Shown here: positions 8,525 through 17,204 of the stretch, one piece after another
Position numbering within the stretch: the stretch's first letter is position 1
Layout of the letters: every line of letters starts with the position of its first letter
From: an uncultured Gemmatimonadales bacterium
GTDB taxonomy: Bacteria; Gemmatimonadota; Gemmatimonadetes; JACCXV01; JAHWKZ01
Direction: 5' to 3'
NCBI GenBank assembly: GCA_947259315.1
Contig: CAMYLR010000023.1
Location: 18,437-82,436 of the forward strand
Length of the DNA: 64,000 nucleotides
The notes under the pieces: generated by a model
Database searches by the model: none
What the model saw: the letters and a program-made list of their open reading frames with translations, nothing else
Told to the model about the DNA's origin: nothing
Position numbers and translations under genes: made by a program

Positions 8525-9861
8525 GCCGCCTCGCGCACCAGTCGAGCAGCGAAGAAGCCATCCAGGTCGCCGCTCCAGGGTCGGGTAATCATATAGTTGC
8601 CGTCGCGATAGTGAGCGGGCACAGCCCCGCCCACCGGAACGCTTCGGAACTCTTGGCGATCGGAGAGAAACGTGGTTACCACTCGATCGTTCTCCTCGGG
8701 TTCGAGCGAGCAGGTAGCGTAAACGAGCGTGCCGCCAGGCGCGACTCGATCAGCGAGCTGCGACAAGAGCTCGCGTTGAAACGCTGCAAACGTCGTCACG
8801 TCTTCGGGCGAGCGCCGCCATCGCGCGTCCACCCGCCGACGCAACACGCCGGTACCGCTGCACGGAACGTCGGCGATCACCAGTGAAAACTGCGCCTCGG
8901 TCGGCACCGAGCGCGCGTCGGCGGCCACGAGCCACGGCTCGGTCAGCCCTAGACGGTGAACGTTCTCGCGAACCCGCCGCAACCTCGCGACATCGATGTC
9001 GATCGCCAACGCGCGAACCGTCGGTGCTTTGGCCAACAGTCCGCACAGCTTGGTCCCGGGTGCTGCACACGCGTCGAGCACGCGGTCGTGGGGCCCCGCA
9101 TCGACCATATCCGTGACCCACTGCGAACCCGCGTCCTGGATCCAGAACCACCCATCGACCCAACCCGGCAAGGCGGTCGGCGGCGTGCCGCGACCGACGA
9201 CCAGGGCGTCCGGTTTGTCGGGGTGCGGGTGGGCCTCGATACCGGCTTCGATCAACCGCTCGAGGACCGTCCCGGTCGTTGCCCGCCGCACGTTTACCGC
9301 CAAGTGCAGATTCGGTGGCCGATTGTTGCTCTCGAGCAGCGCCTCGGCCGTCTCCGCACCGTACGCTTCGATCCACCGAGCCACCATCCATTTGGGATGA
9401 CTGTATTTGACCGCCAAATAGAAGACTCGGTCGTTCGGGTCCGGCAGCGGCAGTTCCTGACGTTGCCGATCGACGTTTCTAAGAACCGCGTTGACGAGCC
9501 CCGACGCCCACCGCGCTCCACCGTTCGGGAGCGCGTGGTTCACCAGCTCGACGCTCTCGTCGACCGCCGACCAGACCGGCACGCGATCCAGAAACACGAT
9601 CTGGTAGGCTCCCAACTCGAGGATCGATACGACGTCGGGCGGGAGCGTGTCGATCCCGCGCTTCAGCAACGCATCCAGATGGTAGTCGAGCCGGTCGCGC
9701 CATCGGATCGCGCCGTACGCCAGCTCCATCGTGAACGCCCGCTGACGATCGTCAAGCCCGGCAGCGCGTCGCTCGAAACTCTCGTCTGCGCGTTTCCCGT
9801 TTCGCACATCGCGTAGGATCTCGAGCGCCCGCCGCCGCTCAACGCTGGGGCGCGCACCCAT
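8521..9861 (-). CDS. rsmB: 16S rRNA (cytosine-967-C5)-methyltransferase RsmB
   Basis: SAM-dependent m5C methyltransferase of 446 residues. The N-terminal NusB-like RNA-binding domain (about 1-150, with ALEILRDVRNGKRADESFE) is followed by a Rossmann catalytic domain with DACAAPGTKLCGLL, ADVPCSGTGVLRRR and the catalytic YATCSLEPEEN. Both cysteines used by the RNA m5C family (PCSGTG and TCS) are present. It starts directly against the thiG stop. The order fmt-rsmB is common; here three thiazole genes separate them. Confidence 0.93.
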   Translation of the reverse strand: MGARPSVERRRALEILRDVRNGKRADESFERRAAGLDDRQRAFTMELAYGAIRWRDRLDYHLDALLKRGIDTLPPDVVSILELGAYQIVFLDRVPVWSAVDESVELVNHALPNGGARWASGLVNAVLRNVDRQRQELPLPDPNDRVFYLAVKYSHPKWMVARWIEAYGAETAEALLESNNRPPNLHLAVNVRRATTGTVLERLIEAGIEAHPHPDKPDALVVGRGTPPTALPGWVDGWFWIQDAGSQWVTDMVDAGPHDRVLDACAAPGTKLCGLLAKAPTVRALAIDIDVARLRRVRENVHRLGLTEPWLVAADARSVPTEAQFSLVIADVPCSGTGVLRRRVDARWRRSPEDVTTFAAFQRELLSQLADRVAPGGTLVYATCSLEPEENDRVVTTFLSDRQEFRSVPVGGAVPAHYRDGNYMITRPWSGDLDGFFAARLVREAA

Positions 9862-10689
9862 TCAGTCGCCGACCCGGCCCTCCGTCGGACTCGACGCGCT
9901 GGCCCACTGGCGACGGGGCATCCGACCGGCTTCGAATGCCAACCGCCCGGCTTCGACCGCGTGCCGCATCGCGGTGGCCATCAACACCGGATCGTCGGCC
10001 GTGGCGATAGCCGTATTCATGAGGATGCCGTCGACGCCGAGCTCCATCGCGACCGCCGCGTCCGACGCCGTCCCAACACCGGCATCGACGATGACCGGAA
10101 CCGAAACCGCTTCCAGTATGAACTGGATGTTGAGCGGATTGGTCACCCCGAGACCGGAACCGATCGGCGAGGCGAGCGGCATGACCGCCGCCGCGCCCGC
10201 TTCTTCGAGGCGCCGCGCGATCACGACGTCATCGTTTGTGTACGGCAACACGGTGAACCCCTCGTCGACGAGGGTTCGAGTCGCCGCCACGAGCCCTTCG
10301 ACGTCGGGGTACAACGTCCGCTCGTCCCCGATGACCTCGAGCTTGATAAAATCGCTCAGCCCCGCGGCCCGACCGAGGCGAGCGACACGTATGGCGTCGT
10401 CCGCTGAGTAGCAGCCAGCGGTATTCGGAAGGATCAGGACCTTGTCTGGATCGAGATAGTGGAGCAGGCTGGCTTCGTCCGACGCGTCGAGCTTGACGCG
10501 TCGCACCGCAACCGTAATGACCTCGGCGCCCGACGCCTCGAGACACCGAACCATCGTTTCGGGAGAGTCGTACTTGCCGCTGCCGATGATGAGCCGGGAA
10601 CGGAACGTTCGTCCACCCAGCTGCCACCCGGTCGGCAGATCTGCCACCGCGTCGCTCGGCATCGATTGTGTCGTGGTCGCCTCGGTCAT
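9862..10689 (-). CDS. thiG: Thiazole synthase ThiG
   Basis: Forms the thiazole phosphate of thiamine from DXP, dehydroglycine and ThiS thiocarboxylate. The 275-residue TIM barrel has the ThiG core: [37 protein letters not shown], the Schiff-base lysine in [49 protein letters not shown] and [16 protein letters not shown] clear GGAGGGTGAT precedes the ATG. It directly follows thiS. ThiO/ThiH, ThiF and ThiC are not in this window and must be elsewhere if the pathway is complete. Confidence 0.95.
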   Translation of the reverse strand: MTEATTTQSMPSDAVADLPTGWQLGGRTFRSRLIIGSGKYDSPETMVRCLEASGAEVITVAVRRVKLDASDEASLLHYLDPDKVLILPNTAGCYSADDAIRVARLGRAAGLSDFIKLEVIGDERTLYPDVEGLVAATRTLVDEGFTVLPYTNDDVVIARRLEEAGAAAVMPLASPIGSGLGVTNPLNIQFILEAVSVPVIVDAGVGTASDAAVAMELGVDGILMNTAIATADDPVLMATAMRHAVEAGRLAFEAGRMPRRQWASASSPTEGRVGD

Positions 10690-10704
10690 ATCACCCTCCT
10701 TTGC

Positions 10705-10935
10705 TCAGCCACCGCCCACGAAGTGAACGACCTCGAGCGTGTCACCTGCCGATAGCGCTGTCACGCCAAACCGATCTCGGGGCAAGATGACACCGTTGGC
10801 TTCGACCACGACGGTATCGGGATCGATCTCATGAGCGGTAAGAAACATCTCAACGGTCGCCCCGTCGGCGACGAGCCGCGGTTCGCCGTTGACGACGATC
10901 TCGACCGTGTTGTTGGCGACAGTCGGGTTTGACAC
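10705..10935 (-). CDS. thiS: Sulfur carrier protein ThiS
   Basis: Ubiquitin-like carrier whose C-terminal glycine becomes a thiocarboxylate and donates sulfur to ThiG. The 76-residue reading from GTG at 10935 contains EIVVNGEPRLVADGATVEMF and ends in VHFVGGG, the same triple-glycine ending seen in Bacillus ThiS. A longer frame reaching 11076 overlaps the upstream gene and lacks homology, so GTG 10935 is chosen; it lies four bases after the upstream stop. Lies 15 bases before thiG. Confidence 0.9.
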   Translation of the reverse strand: MSNPTVANNTVEIVVNGEPRLVADGATVEMFLTAHEIDPDTVVVEANGVILPRDRFGVTALSAGDTLEVVHFVGGG

Positions 10936-10939
10936 GTGG

Positions 10940-11605
10940 CTAATGTAACGTCTCGGTGGGGTTCTGACCGATGGCAGCGAGGAATTCTCGCACCGCCCGA
11001 CCAGGATCGGAGGCTGCCCAAAGGGCCCGGATCGCGACGACCCCGGACGCGCCGGCGACGGCGACTTCGGACGCACGGTTAGGGGTTATCCCGCCGACCG
11101 CGAGCCGTGGCAGTGGCACCAGACTCTCGGCTTCGAGTGTCGACTGGATCTCTTCGAGCAGTTCGACGCCCACCGGCTCCGCGTCGGGGTGACTCCGGGT
11201 CGCGTAGATCGCACCCACGACCAGATGGTCGGCGCCGTCTCGGGCAGCGGTGATCGCCGCCTCCGCCGAGTGCACCGATCGGCCGACACGGGTTGTCGGG
11301 TCAACGACCCGGCGCGCGCCGGCGATCGACAGGCCGCACTCGGGCAACTGCACACCGTCGGCGTGGAATGCGCGCGTCAAATCGGCCCGGTCACCGATCC
11401 AGAGCTCGGCCCCGCGACGATCGGTGCGCTCACGAACCTCCGCGATTAGCTCCGAGAACGCGCGGTCGTCGAGCGCTCGCGATCGCAGCCAGACAGCCGG
11501 CAGTCCGGCTTCGAGCATCGTCTCGAGCGTGGTTGCGAAATCGGGTCGCTCCAGTCGTCGATCGTCGGTCGCGGCGACCAACGCGGGGAGCGGGTCTTCA
11601 CGCAT
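10940..11605 (-). CDS. tenI: ThiE/TenI-superfamily protein, more like TenI (thiazole tautomerase)
   Basis: A 221-residue TIM barrel of the thiamine phosphate synthase/thiazole tautomerase superfamily. Seen: IGDRADLTRAFHADGVQLPE, VGRSVHSAEAAITAARDGADHLVVG, RLAVGGITPNRASEVAVAGASG. The GRSVHS string and the change of the ThiE LREK motif to LRSR point to TenI, which aromatises the ThiG product, rather than ThiE. Genomic position beside thiS-thiG supports this. It starts at ATG 11605, overlapping the fmt stop by eight bases; longer upstream readings run into fmt. ThiE activity cannot be excluded by inspection. Confidence 0.75.
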   Translation of the reverse strand: MREDPLPALVAATDDRRLERPDFATTLETMLEAGLPAVWLRSRALDDRAFSELIAEVRERTDRRGAELWIGDRADLTRAFHADGVQLPECGLSIAGARRVVDPTTRVGRSVHSAEAAITAARDGADHLVVGAIYATRSHPDAEPVGVELLEEIQSTLEAESLVPLPRLAVGGITPNRASEVAVAGASGVVAIRALWAASDPGRAVREFLAAIGQNPTETLH

Positions 11606-12533
11606 CCTCACCCAGCCGCTCACCGGCGGCCAGCATCCGGCCCCGAGCCCAGTCCGCGCCAGACATCCGTTCTCTACCCGCCGGTTGCACGACATCGAGC
11701 ACGACCAGTCCGTCACCCGCGACAACGACCGGCTCGGGGTCGACACCCACCACCGCGCCCGACGGCGCACTCTCAGCCCCGGCGATCGGTCGCAGCCGGA
11801 ACACCTTGAGTCGCTCGCCACGCCACGTCGTCCACGCGCCCGGCCAAGGGTCGTAGGCCCGTACCGCGCGCTCGAGCGACGTGACGCCGGCGGACCAATC
11901 GAGGTGCGCCTCCTCGGCCGCGACTTTGATGGCGTACGAGGCCAGCGTGTCGTCCTGCGGCGTTTCCGTCAGGGTATCGGACTCGAGGCGACCCAGCGCG
12001 TCGATCATCAGCGTCGCGCCGAGGGTTGCCAAACGCTCGGTGACCGAACCCGCCGAGTCGTCGGCGTGAATCGGCTCCTCGGCCTGAAGACAGATCGGGC
12101 CGGTGTCGAGCCCGGCCTCCATGCGCATGATCGTGATGCCGGTCGAATCGCAGCCGTCGAGTATGGCGCGAGTAACCGGGGCCGCGCCGCGATAGGCGGG
12201 TAAGAGCGACGCGTGCACGTTGAACGCCCCGCGAGCCGGCAGCGCAAGCACCTCGGGGCGCAAGATCTCGCCGTACGCGGCTACCACGAACACGTCTGGC
12301 TCGGCATCGGTCAAGCGAGCGACAAAACTCTCGCCGCGTGGTTTGTCAGGCTTGAGCAGCGGGATGTCGGCGGTCGCGGCGACTTGTGCGACTGGGGTGG
12401 GCGACGTGCTTCCACCGCGGCCGCGACGACGGTCGGGTTGCGTCACGACCGCCGCCACCGAGTGAGGGCTGTCGATCAACGCTTTCAACGTGGGTACCGC
12501 GAATCGGGGGCTGCCCCAGAAGACGACCTGCAC
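11598..12533 (-). CDS. fmt: Methionyl-tRNA formyltransferase
   Basis: Formylates initiator Met-tRNA using 10-formyl-THF. The 311 residues have an N-terminal formyltransferase fold (VVFWGSPRFAVPTLKAL, VTQPDRRRGRG, VVAAYGEILRPEVL, FNVHASLLPAYRGAAPV with catalytic Asn and His, MEAGLDTGPI) and a C-terminal OB-fold-like domain (RAVRAYDPWPGAWTTW). It follows def by 11 bases, the usual def-fmt pair that controls N-formylmethionine. Confidence 0.95.
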   Translation of the reverse strand: MQVVFWGSPRFAVPTLKALIDSPHSVAAVVTQPDRRRGRGGSTSPTPVAQVAATADIPLLKPDKPRGESFVARLTDAEPDVFVVAAYGEILRPEVLALPARGAFNVHASLLPAYRGAAPVTRAILDGCDSTGITIMRMEAGLDTGPICLQAEEPIHADDSAGSVTERLATLGATLMIDALGRLESDTLTETPQDDTLASYAIKVAAEEAHLDWSAGVTSLERAVRAYDPWPGAWTTWRGERLKVFRLRPIAGAESAPSGAVVGVDPEPVVVAGDGLVVLDVVQPAGRERMSGADWARGRMLAAGERLGEDA

Positions 12534-12544
12534 GAACTCGCCCG

Positions 12545-13072
12545 CTACCCCGGGCCGACCGGAAGGCCCTTTTCCGCCATCGCGCTCTTGAACTCACGCA
12601 CCGCGAGGTCACGACGGAGCGTGCCCAGGTGATCGATGAACAGGATCCCATCCAGGTGATCGAGCTCGTGTTGGAGAACGCGCGACAAGAGATCGACACC
12701 AAAGACTCTGTGTGGCTCGCCGTGACGGTCCTGGTACTCGACCTCAATCTCGGCTGATCTCTCGATCGTCTCGACGACGCCTGGGATCGACAAACACCCC
12801 TCTTCGCTGTCGACCGTCCCGGACTTCGATACGACGACCGGGTTGACCAGCTCGAGGACCTCGGTTCCGTCGCGCGCCTCGCTCACGTCGACGACCGTGG
12901 CGCGCCGTGTGTCACCAACCTGAGGTGCTGCGAGCCCAACCCCGGCATTTTCGTACATCGTCTCCACGAGGTCGTCGAGCAACGTTCCGAGCCCGGCGTC
13001 GAACCGCTCCACGGGCTCGGTTCTCTGCCGCAACACACCATCTCCGAGATAACGGAGCTCGCAAACCGCCAT
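12545..13072 (-). CDS. def: Peptide deformylase
   Basis: Metal hydrolase that removes the formyl group from nascent chains. The three motifs are intact: GVGLAAPQVG, EEGCLSIPG with the metal cysteine, and QHELDHLDG with two His and Glu. Length is 175 residues. The ATG overlaps the yajC stop by one base (TAATG). It is the partner of downstream fmt. Confidence 0.96.
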   Translation of the reverse strand: MAVCELRYLGDGVLRQRTEPVERFDAGLGTLLDDLVETMYENAGVGLAAPQVGDTRRATVVDVSEARDGTEVLELVNPVVVSKSGTVDSEEGCLSIPGVVETIERSAEIEVEYQDRHGEPHRVFGVDLLSRVLQHELDHLDGILFIDHLGTLRRDLAVREFKSAMAEKGLPVGPG

Positions 13073-13407
13073 TACGACGTTTCCGGTTCGGCCGGCTTAC
13101 TTAGCACGCGCACGACTTTGCTGCGTTCAACGTCGACCTTGACTCCATCGGTGACCTTTAGCGAGACCTTTTCTTCGTTGAGCGACATGATGCGGCCGTA
13201 GAGACCACCCACCGTAACCACTTCGTCGCCCTTTTTCAGGCCTTTTACGAGCGCGCCGTGTCGCTGCTGCTCCTTCTGTTGCGGGCGGATGAGCAGGAAC
13301 CACAGAATCGCGACCATCGCCGCGATCGGCAACAGCGAAACGAAGAACCCCTCGGCTCCGCCCTGGCCGCCGGGCGATCCCATGAGCACGGGTATCACAT
13401 AATGCAT
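13072..13407 (-). CDS. yajC: Preprotein translocase accessory subunit YajC
   Basis: Small single-pass membrane protein (111 residues) that joins SecDF in the Sec holotranslocon. A Gly-rich N-terminus is followed by a transmembrane helix about 21-40 and by LIRPQQKEQQRH, KGLKKGDEVVTVGGLYGRI and a KV-rich end. The ATG at 13407 has GGAGG a few bases upstream, inside the end of tgt, and the two genes overlap by 13 bases. tgt-yajC adjacency is classic, but secD-secF do not follow here; def does. Confidence 0.9.
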   Translation of the reverse strand: MHYVIPVLMGSPGGQGGAEGFFVSLLPIAAMVAILWFLLIRPQQKEQQRHGALVKGLKKGDEVVTVGGLYGRIMSLNEEKVSLKVTDGVKVDVERSKVVRVLSKPAEPETS

Positions 13408-14543
13408 TGCGCCTCCATTGCTGATGCGAGCAAGTATCGATCGCTCCACGCACTCGACCACTGTTCAAAATCTCCGGCTTCGATCGCACGCCGGGCCTGC
13501 TCCACGAGATCGATCAGGAACGCCACGTTGTGGTATGAAAGAAGCCGCGGACCCAGCATCTCGTCGGATCGAAATAGGTGTCGGATATAGCCCCGGCTCC
13601 ACGTCGTGCAAACCGTGCAATCGCAAGCTTCGTCGAGCGGGCGATCGTCGGCGGCAAAACGCGCGTTCTCGATATTGATCCGGCCGTCGCGTGTGTACGC
13701 CGCGCCGGTGCGTCCGTGACGCGTGGGAGCGACACAATCGAACAGGTCGACGCCGCGACCGATCGCCGTTACAACATCCTCCGGGAAACCGACTCCCATC
13801 AAGTACCTCGGCTTGTCCGCCGGTAACTCGGGCACGGTTACGTCGAGCATCTCGTACATGAGCGGTTTTGACTCGCCAACCGACAGCCCGCCGATCGCGA
13901 ACCCATCGAAATCGAGTGACGTCATCGCGCGTGCGTTCTGGCGCCGCAGCCCACCGTCTACCGACCCCTGCACGATGCCGTACAGGAACCGGCGGTGCAC
14001 CCACGGCTCACCCTCCAGCGCGCGGTGAGCGGTCAAGCACCGCTCCGCCCAGCGCAGCGTCCGCTCGGCCGCGACCTGCGCTTCGTTGGGCTCGCACGGA
14101 TACGGTGCGCACTCGTCGAACGCCATCACGATGTCGGCGCCGAGCTTGGCTTCGAGCTCCATCACACTCTCGGGTGTAAAGCGGTGAGTGGTACCGTCGA
14201 GGTGTGAGCGGAACGTGACCCCGTCGTCGTCGATCTGTCTGAGGGCCGCCAGGCTGAACACCTGATACCCGCCGCTATCGGTCAGAATCGGCCCGTCCCA
14301 CCCCATGAACCCGTGCAGCCCGCCCAGCTCGACAACGATATCTGCTCCCGGTCGCAGATGAAGGTGGTACGCGTTGGCGAGCACGATCTCGACCCCGAGC
14401 TCCCTGAGATCGCTGGGCGTGAGCGCCTTGACGGTGGCCAGCGTCCCGACCGGCATAAAGGCCGGCGTGCGGACGACGCCGTGATCGGTGTGAAGCACCC
14501 CCGTACGCGCACGACCGTCGAGAGCGCCCGCTTTCCAGTGCAT
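13395..14543 (-). CDS. tgt: tRNA-guanine transglycosylase (queuine/preQ1)
   Basis: Exchanges G34 for preQ1 in GUN tRNAs. A 382-residue TIM barrel with TPAFMPVGTLATVKALTP, LANAYHL, LTDSGGYQVFSLA with the active Asp, FDECAPYP, AIGGLSVGE, LMGVGFPEDVV, DLFDCVAPTRHGRTG and the zinc site CDCTVC followed by a distal His. A longer in-frame start at 14726 would overlap the upstream MBL gene; ATG 14543 gives the standard N-terminus. Works with QueA, two genes upstream. Confidence 0.95.
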   Translation of the reverse strand: MHWKAGALDGRARTGVLHTDHGVVRTPAFMPVGTLATVKALTPSDLRELGVEIVLANAYHLHLRPGADIVVELGGLHGFMGWDGPILTDSGGYQVFSLAALRQIDDDGVTFRSHLDGTTHRFTPESVMELEAKLGADIVMAFDECAPYPCEPNEAQVAAERTLRWAERCLTAHRALEGEPWVHRRFLYGIVQGSVDGGLRRQNARAMTSLDFDGFAIGGLSVGESKPLMYEMLDVTVPELPADKPRYLMGVGFPEDVVTAIGRGVDLFDCVAPTRHGRTGAAYTRDGRINIENARFAADDRPLDEACDCTVCTTWSRGYIRHLFRSDEMLGPRLLSYHNVAFLIDLVEQARRAIEAGDFEQWSSAWSDRYLLASAMEAQCIM

Positions 14544-14559
14544 GACCTGAAGATACCCG

Positions 14560-15897
14560 CTACTCGGCGGCCCGTCCGTTGGACTCGAGGTCGACGCGAT
14601 CCCCTGGATCGGGCACCGACGCGCGCCAGCCCAGCTCGTCGCCGAGACGGGTGACCAGCGCCGCCGCTGCGTCGGGTTCGCCGTGCACGGCGTAAGCGGC
14701 CTGGGGCGGCCGGGTCGTTGTGCCAAGCCACTGCATCAGCTCGTTGCCTCCGGCGTGCGCCGACATGCCGTGCAACGTCTCGACGGTCGCGCGCACCGGA
14801 ACCTCGTCATGGAAGATGTAGACAGTACGATCGCCGGAAGCGAGCTGATGGCCGCGCGTCCCGTGCGCCTGGTAGCCGACCATGAGCACCGTCGTCCGCG
14901 GATCCGGCAACCGCTTTCGCATGTGGTGCAGCACGCGACCACCGGTCACCATGCCGCTGGCCGAGATGATGATGATCGGCTCGTCGATCTCATTGATCGC
15001 CTTCGATTGCTTGCGGCTGCGAGCAAGGCGAAAGTCCGTGCAGCGCAGCGGTGTGTCCTCGGCGATCACGCGCTCCCATGTCTTGTCATCGAACTCCTCG
15101 CGGTGACGGCTGTAGATATCCACTGCGTCGAGCGCCATCGGGCTGTCGACGAACGTCGGCAAGCAAGGGATCCGATTGGCGCGCTCGAGCTCGTTCAGCT
15201 GAACCATCAGCGCCTGGGTGCGGCCGATGGCAAACGCCGGCACGATCAGCGCTCCCCCGCGCTCTACCGCCGCCAGCACGACGCGTTCGAGTTGGTCGGC
15301 GACCGGCTCGTGATCGTGGACGCGATCGCCATAGGTCGATTCCGTGACCACGTAGTCGGCGTCACCGATCGGATCCGGATCGGGGAGGATCGGCACCCCG
15401 AACCGCCCGATGTCACCCGAGAAGACGATCCTCGACCGGTCACCGTTCTCCTCGATGTCGAAGGCGACGAATGCAGCCCCAATGATGTGGCCGGCGCGAT
15501 GGTACGTCGCGGTCAGGCCGTCACCGAGATCGATCGGCTCACCGTGCATGATCGACGTAGCGCGTTTGGCGGCGGCACGGCCCTCGTCAGCCGTGTACAG
15601 CGGCAGCGCCGGCTTGTGCGACGTGATTCCCTTGCGATTGCGGTAGCGCGCCTCCTCCTCCTGCAGCCCGCCCGAGTCTTCGAGCAGCACGCGGAGCAGA
15701 TCGACGGTCGCCGGGGTCGCGTCGCCGAGCTGCATATCGACGCCCCGACGGGCCGCTACTGGATCGTTTCGCTGACGCAGTTTCTTCGACCCCTGAAAGA
15801 GACCGCAGTCGATCAGGATCCGACGTCCAGCGGCCTCCAACAAGTGCTTGGAGCCGGTCACGACCTTGGCCGCACCGATAAACTCGATCGTCGCCAT
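14560..15897 (-). CDS. MBL-fold CPSF/Ysh1-like protein lacking the HxHxDH motif
   Basis: A 445-residue relative of the bacterial MBL-fold RNA exonuclease (Ysh1/CPSF73) family. Conserved parts are IEFIGAAKVVTGSKHLLE, LIDCGLFQGSKKLRQRN, EDSGGLQEEEARYRNRKG, HRAGHIIGAAF, IVFSGDIGRFG, VTESTYGDR, a beta-CASP core with VPAFAIGRTQALM and ISASGMVTGGRVLHH, HGMSAHAGG and VHGEPDAA. Between LRQRN and ATPATVDLLRVLLEDSG only about a dozen residues remain where relatives have about 40-50. The segment with the zinc ligands HxHxDH is therefore missing, in frame. Catalysis is doubtful; a regulatory or RNA-binding role, or recent loss, are alternatives. Start ATG 15897 was chosen because upstream residues overlap queA and lack homology. 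It lies between queA and tgt. Confidence 0.8.
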   Translation of the reverse strand: MATIEFIGAAKVVTGSKHLLEAAGRRILIDCGLFQGSKKLRQRNDPVAARRGVDMQLGDATPATVDLLRVLLEDSGGLQEEEARYRNRKGITSHKPALPLYTADEGRAAAKRATSIMHGEPIDLGDGLTATYHRAGHIIGAAFVAFDIEENGDRSRIVFSGDIGRFGVPILPDPDPIGDADYVVTESTYGDRVHDHEPVADQLERVVLAAVERGGALIVPAFAIGRTQALMVQLNELERANRIPCLPTFVDSPMALDAVDIYSRHREEFDDKTWERVIAEDTPLRCTDFRLARSRKQSKAINEIDEPIIIISASGMVTGGRVLHHMRKRLPDPRTTVLMVGYQAHGTRGHQLASGDRTVYIFHDEVPVRATVETLHGMSAHAGGNELMQWLGTTTRPPQAAYAVHGEPDAAAALVTRLGDELGWRASVPDPGDRVDLESNGRAAE

Positions 15898-15908
15898 GGA
15901 CGCGGAAA

Positions 15909-16976
15909 CTATACGATCAGCATCGCGTCGCCGTAGGAGTAAAACCGGTAACCGGATTCGACGGCGTGACGGTAGGCGTCGAGGATGAGCTCGGTGCCGG
16001 CGAACGCGGCTACCAAGAGCAGCAACGTCGACCGCGGCAGGTGAAAGTTGGTGACCAGCGCGTCGACGGATCGAAACTCGTGGCCGGGCCGGATGTAGAG
16101 GTCGGTCCAACCTTGATGGGTCGCCGATTCGAGCGCTCGGACGGTGGTCGTCCCGACCGCCACCACGCGGTTGCCGCGTTGGCGAGCTCGCGCCACAGCG
16201 TCAGCGGTCGCTTGGGGCACAGCGACCCACTCGGAATCCATCGTGTGATCCTCCGCGCGTTCGGCGGTCACCGGTCGAAACGTGCCCGGCCCGACGTGAA
16301 GCGTGAGCGTCGCGCGTTCGATGCCGCGCTCCTCGAGCCGAGCCAGCAACTCGGGGGTGAAGTGGAGCCCGGCGGTCGGCGCGGCGATCGCACCGCGGCG
16401 GGCCGCGTAAACGGTCTGATACCGTTCGCGATCACTCGACTCGTCATCGCGATCGATGTATGGTGGCAACGGCACGTGCCCGTGCGCGAGAATCCACTCC
16501 CAAGGTGGCCCGGGGAGATCGAGCTCGAGCTCGCGCGCGCCAGACTCCTCACGGGTGCCGGTGATCTCAACCACCGCATCGGGTGCCGGAGTGCCATCGT
16601 GCGACAAAAGCGTCAACCGCTCGCCGGGCCGAGCCTTTTTCGCCGGTCTTGCGAGCGCCTCCCACACTTGGCCCGACGCTCGCTCGGGATCCCCGTCATC
16701 CAGCGGCCGGGCTAACAGCAGTTCGACCACAGCGCCCGAGCTTCGGCGTGCGAACAACCGCGCCGGAAAGACGCGCGTGTCGTTGACGACCAATACGTCA
16801 CCCGGAGCAAGCGCCTCGACCAAGTCCGGGAATTCGGCGTCACGCCAGCTCCCGGTTTGTCGATCGACGATCAACAACCGGCTTTGTTCGCGACGTTGTG
16901 TTGGGTACTGCGCGATTCGGTCGGCCGGCAACTCGTAGTCGAAGGCGTCCATTGACACTGCACCGCCCTCAGACAT
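15909..16976 (-). CDS. queA: S-adenosylmethionine:tRNA ribosyltransferase-isomerase QueA
   Basis: Makes epoxyqueuosine by adding the ribosyl part of SAM to preQ1-tRNA. The 355-residue product has FDYELPADRIAQYPTQRRE, DVLVVNDTRVFPARL, VPLPPYIDRDDE, the conserved GAIAAPTAGLHFTPELL, TLHVGPGTFRPV, VGTTTVRALES and LVTNFHLPRSTLLLLVAAFAG. Start is M1 at 16976 or the ATG eight codons later. Together with tgt it gives two queuosine steps; queG and the preQ1 genes are not in the window. Confidence 0.95.
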   Translation of the reverse strand: MSEGGAVSMDAFDYELPADRIAQYPTQRREQSRLLIVDRQTGSWRDAEFPDLVEALAPGDVLVVNDTRVFPARLFARRSSGAVVELLLARPLDDGDPERASGQVWEALARPAKKARPGERLTLLSHDGTPAPDAVVEITGTREESGARELELDLPGPPWEWILAHGHVPLPPYIDRDDESSDRERYQTVYAARRGAIAAPTAGLHFTPELLARLEERGIERATLTLHVGPGTFRPVTAERAEDHTMDSEWVAVPQATADAVARARQRGNRVVAVGTTTVRALESATHQGWTDLYIRPGHEFRSVDALVTNFHLPRSTLLLLVAAFAGTELILDAYRHAVESGYRFYSYGDAMLIV

Positions 16977-16991
16977 CGACGCGACCGTTTG

Positions 16992-17204
16992 CTAACGCAC
17001 CAGGAAGTTGATCAACAACGTGAGGACGATCGAAACGACGAGCGATGTGGCGAGCGGGATGTAGATCGTTGTTTCTTCGCGCCGGATCAGGATGTCGCCG
17101 GGGAGCTTTCCCGCTCCGGGGATCTTGGGTCCCAGCAGAAACAGGACCCCAAGAACGATACATACCAGGCCGAACAGGATCAGGAGTCGTGCGAGCTCGC
17201 CCAC
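16992..17204 (-). CDS. DUF2905 family small membrane protein
   Basis: A 70-residue protein with two predicted membrane helices (about 6-26 and 49-68) around the DUF2905 core GPKIPGAGKLPGDILIRREE. Family function is not established. It overlaps the upstream small gene by 25 bases and precedes queA by 15 bases; DUF2905 genes often sit next to queA or ruvB, so the position fits the ancestral ruv-queA order. Confidence 0.85.
   Translation of the reverse strand: MGELARLLILFGLVCIVLGVLFLLGPKIPGAGKLPGDILIRREETTIYIPLATSLVVSIVLTLLINFLVR

Noticed and set aside
10940-11821. Extended 293-residue start of the TenI-like gene
   Set aside because: It runs into fmt in another frame; ATG 11605 overlaps the fmt stop and gives the family length.
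14560-16110. Longer N-terminus for the MBL protein, which might hold the missing zinc motif
   Set aside because: The extra 71 residues overlap queA, are Arg-rich and do not contain HxHxDH; the gap is internal, between LRQRN and ATPATVDLL.
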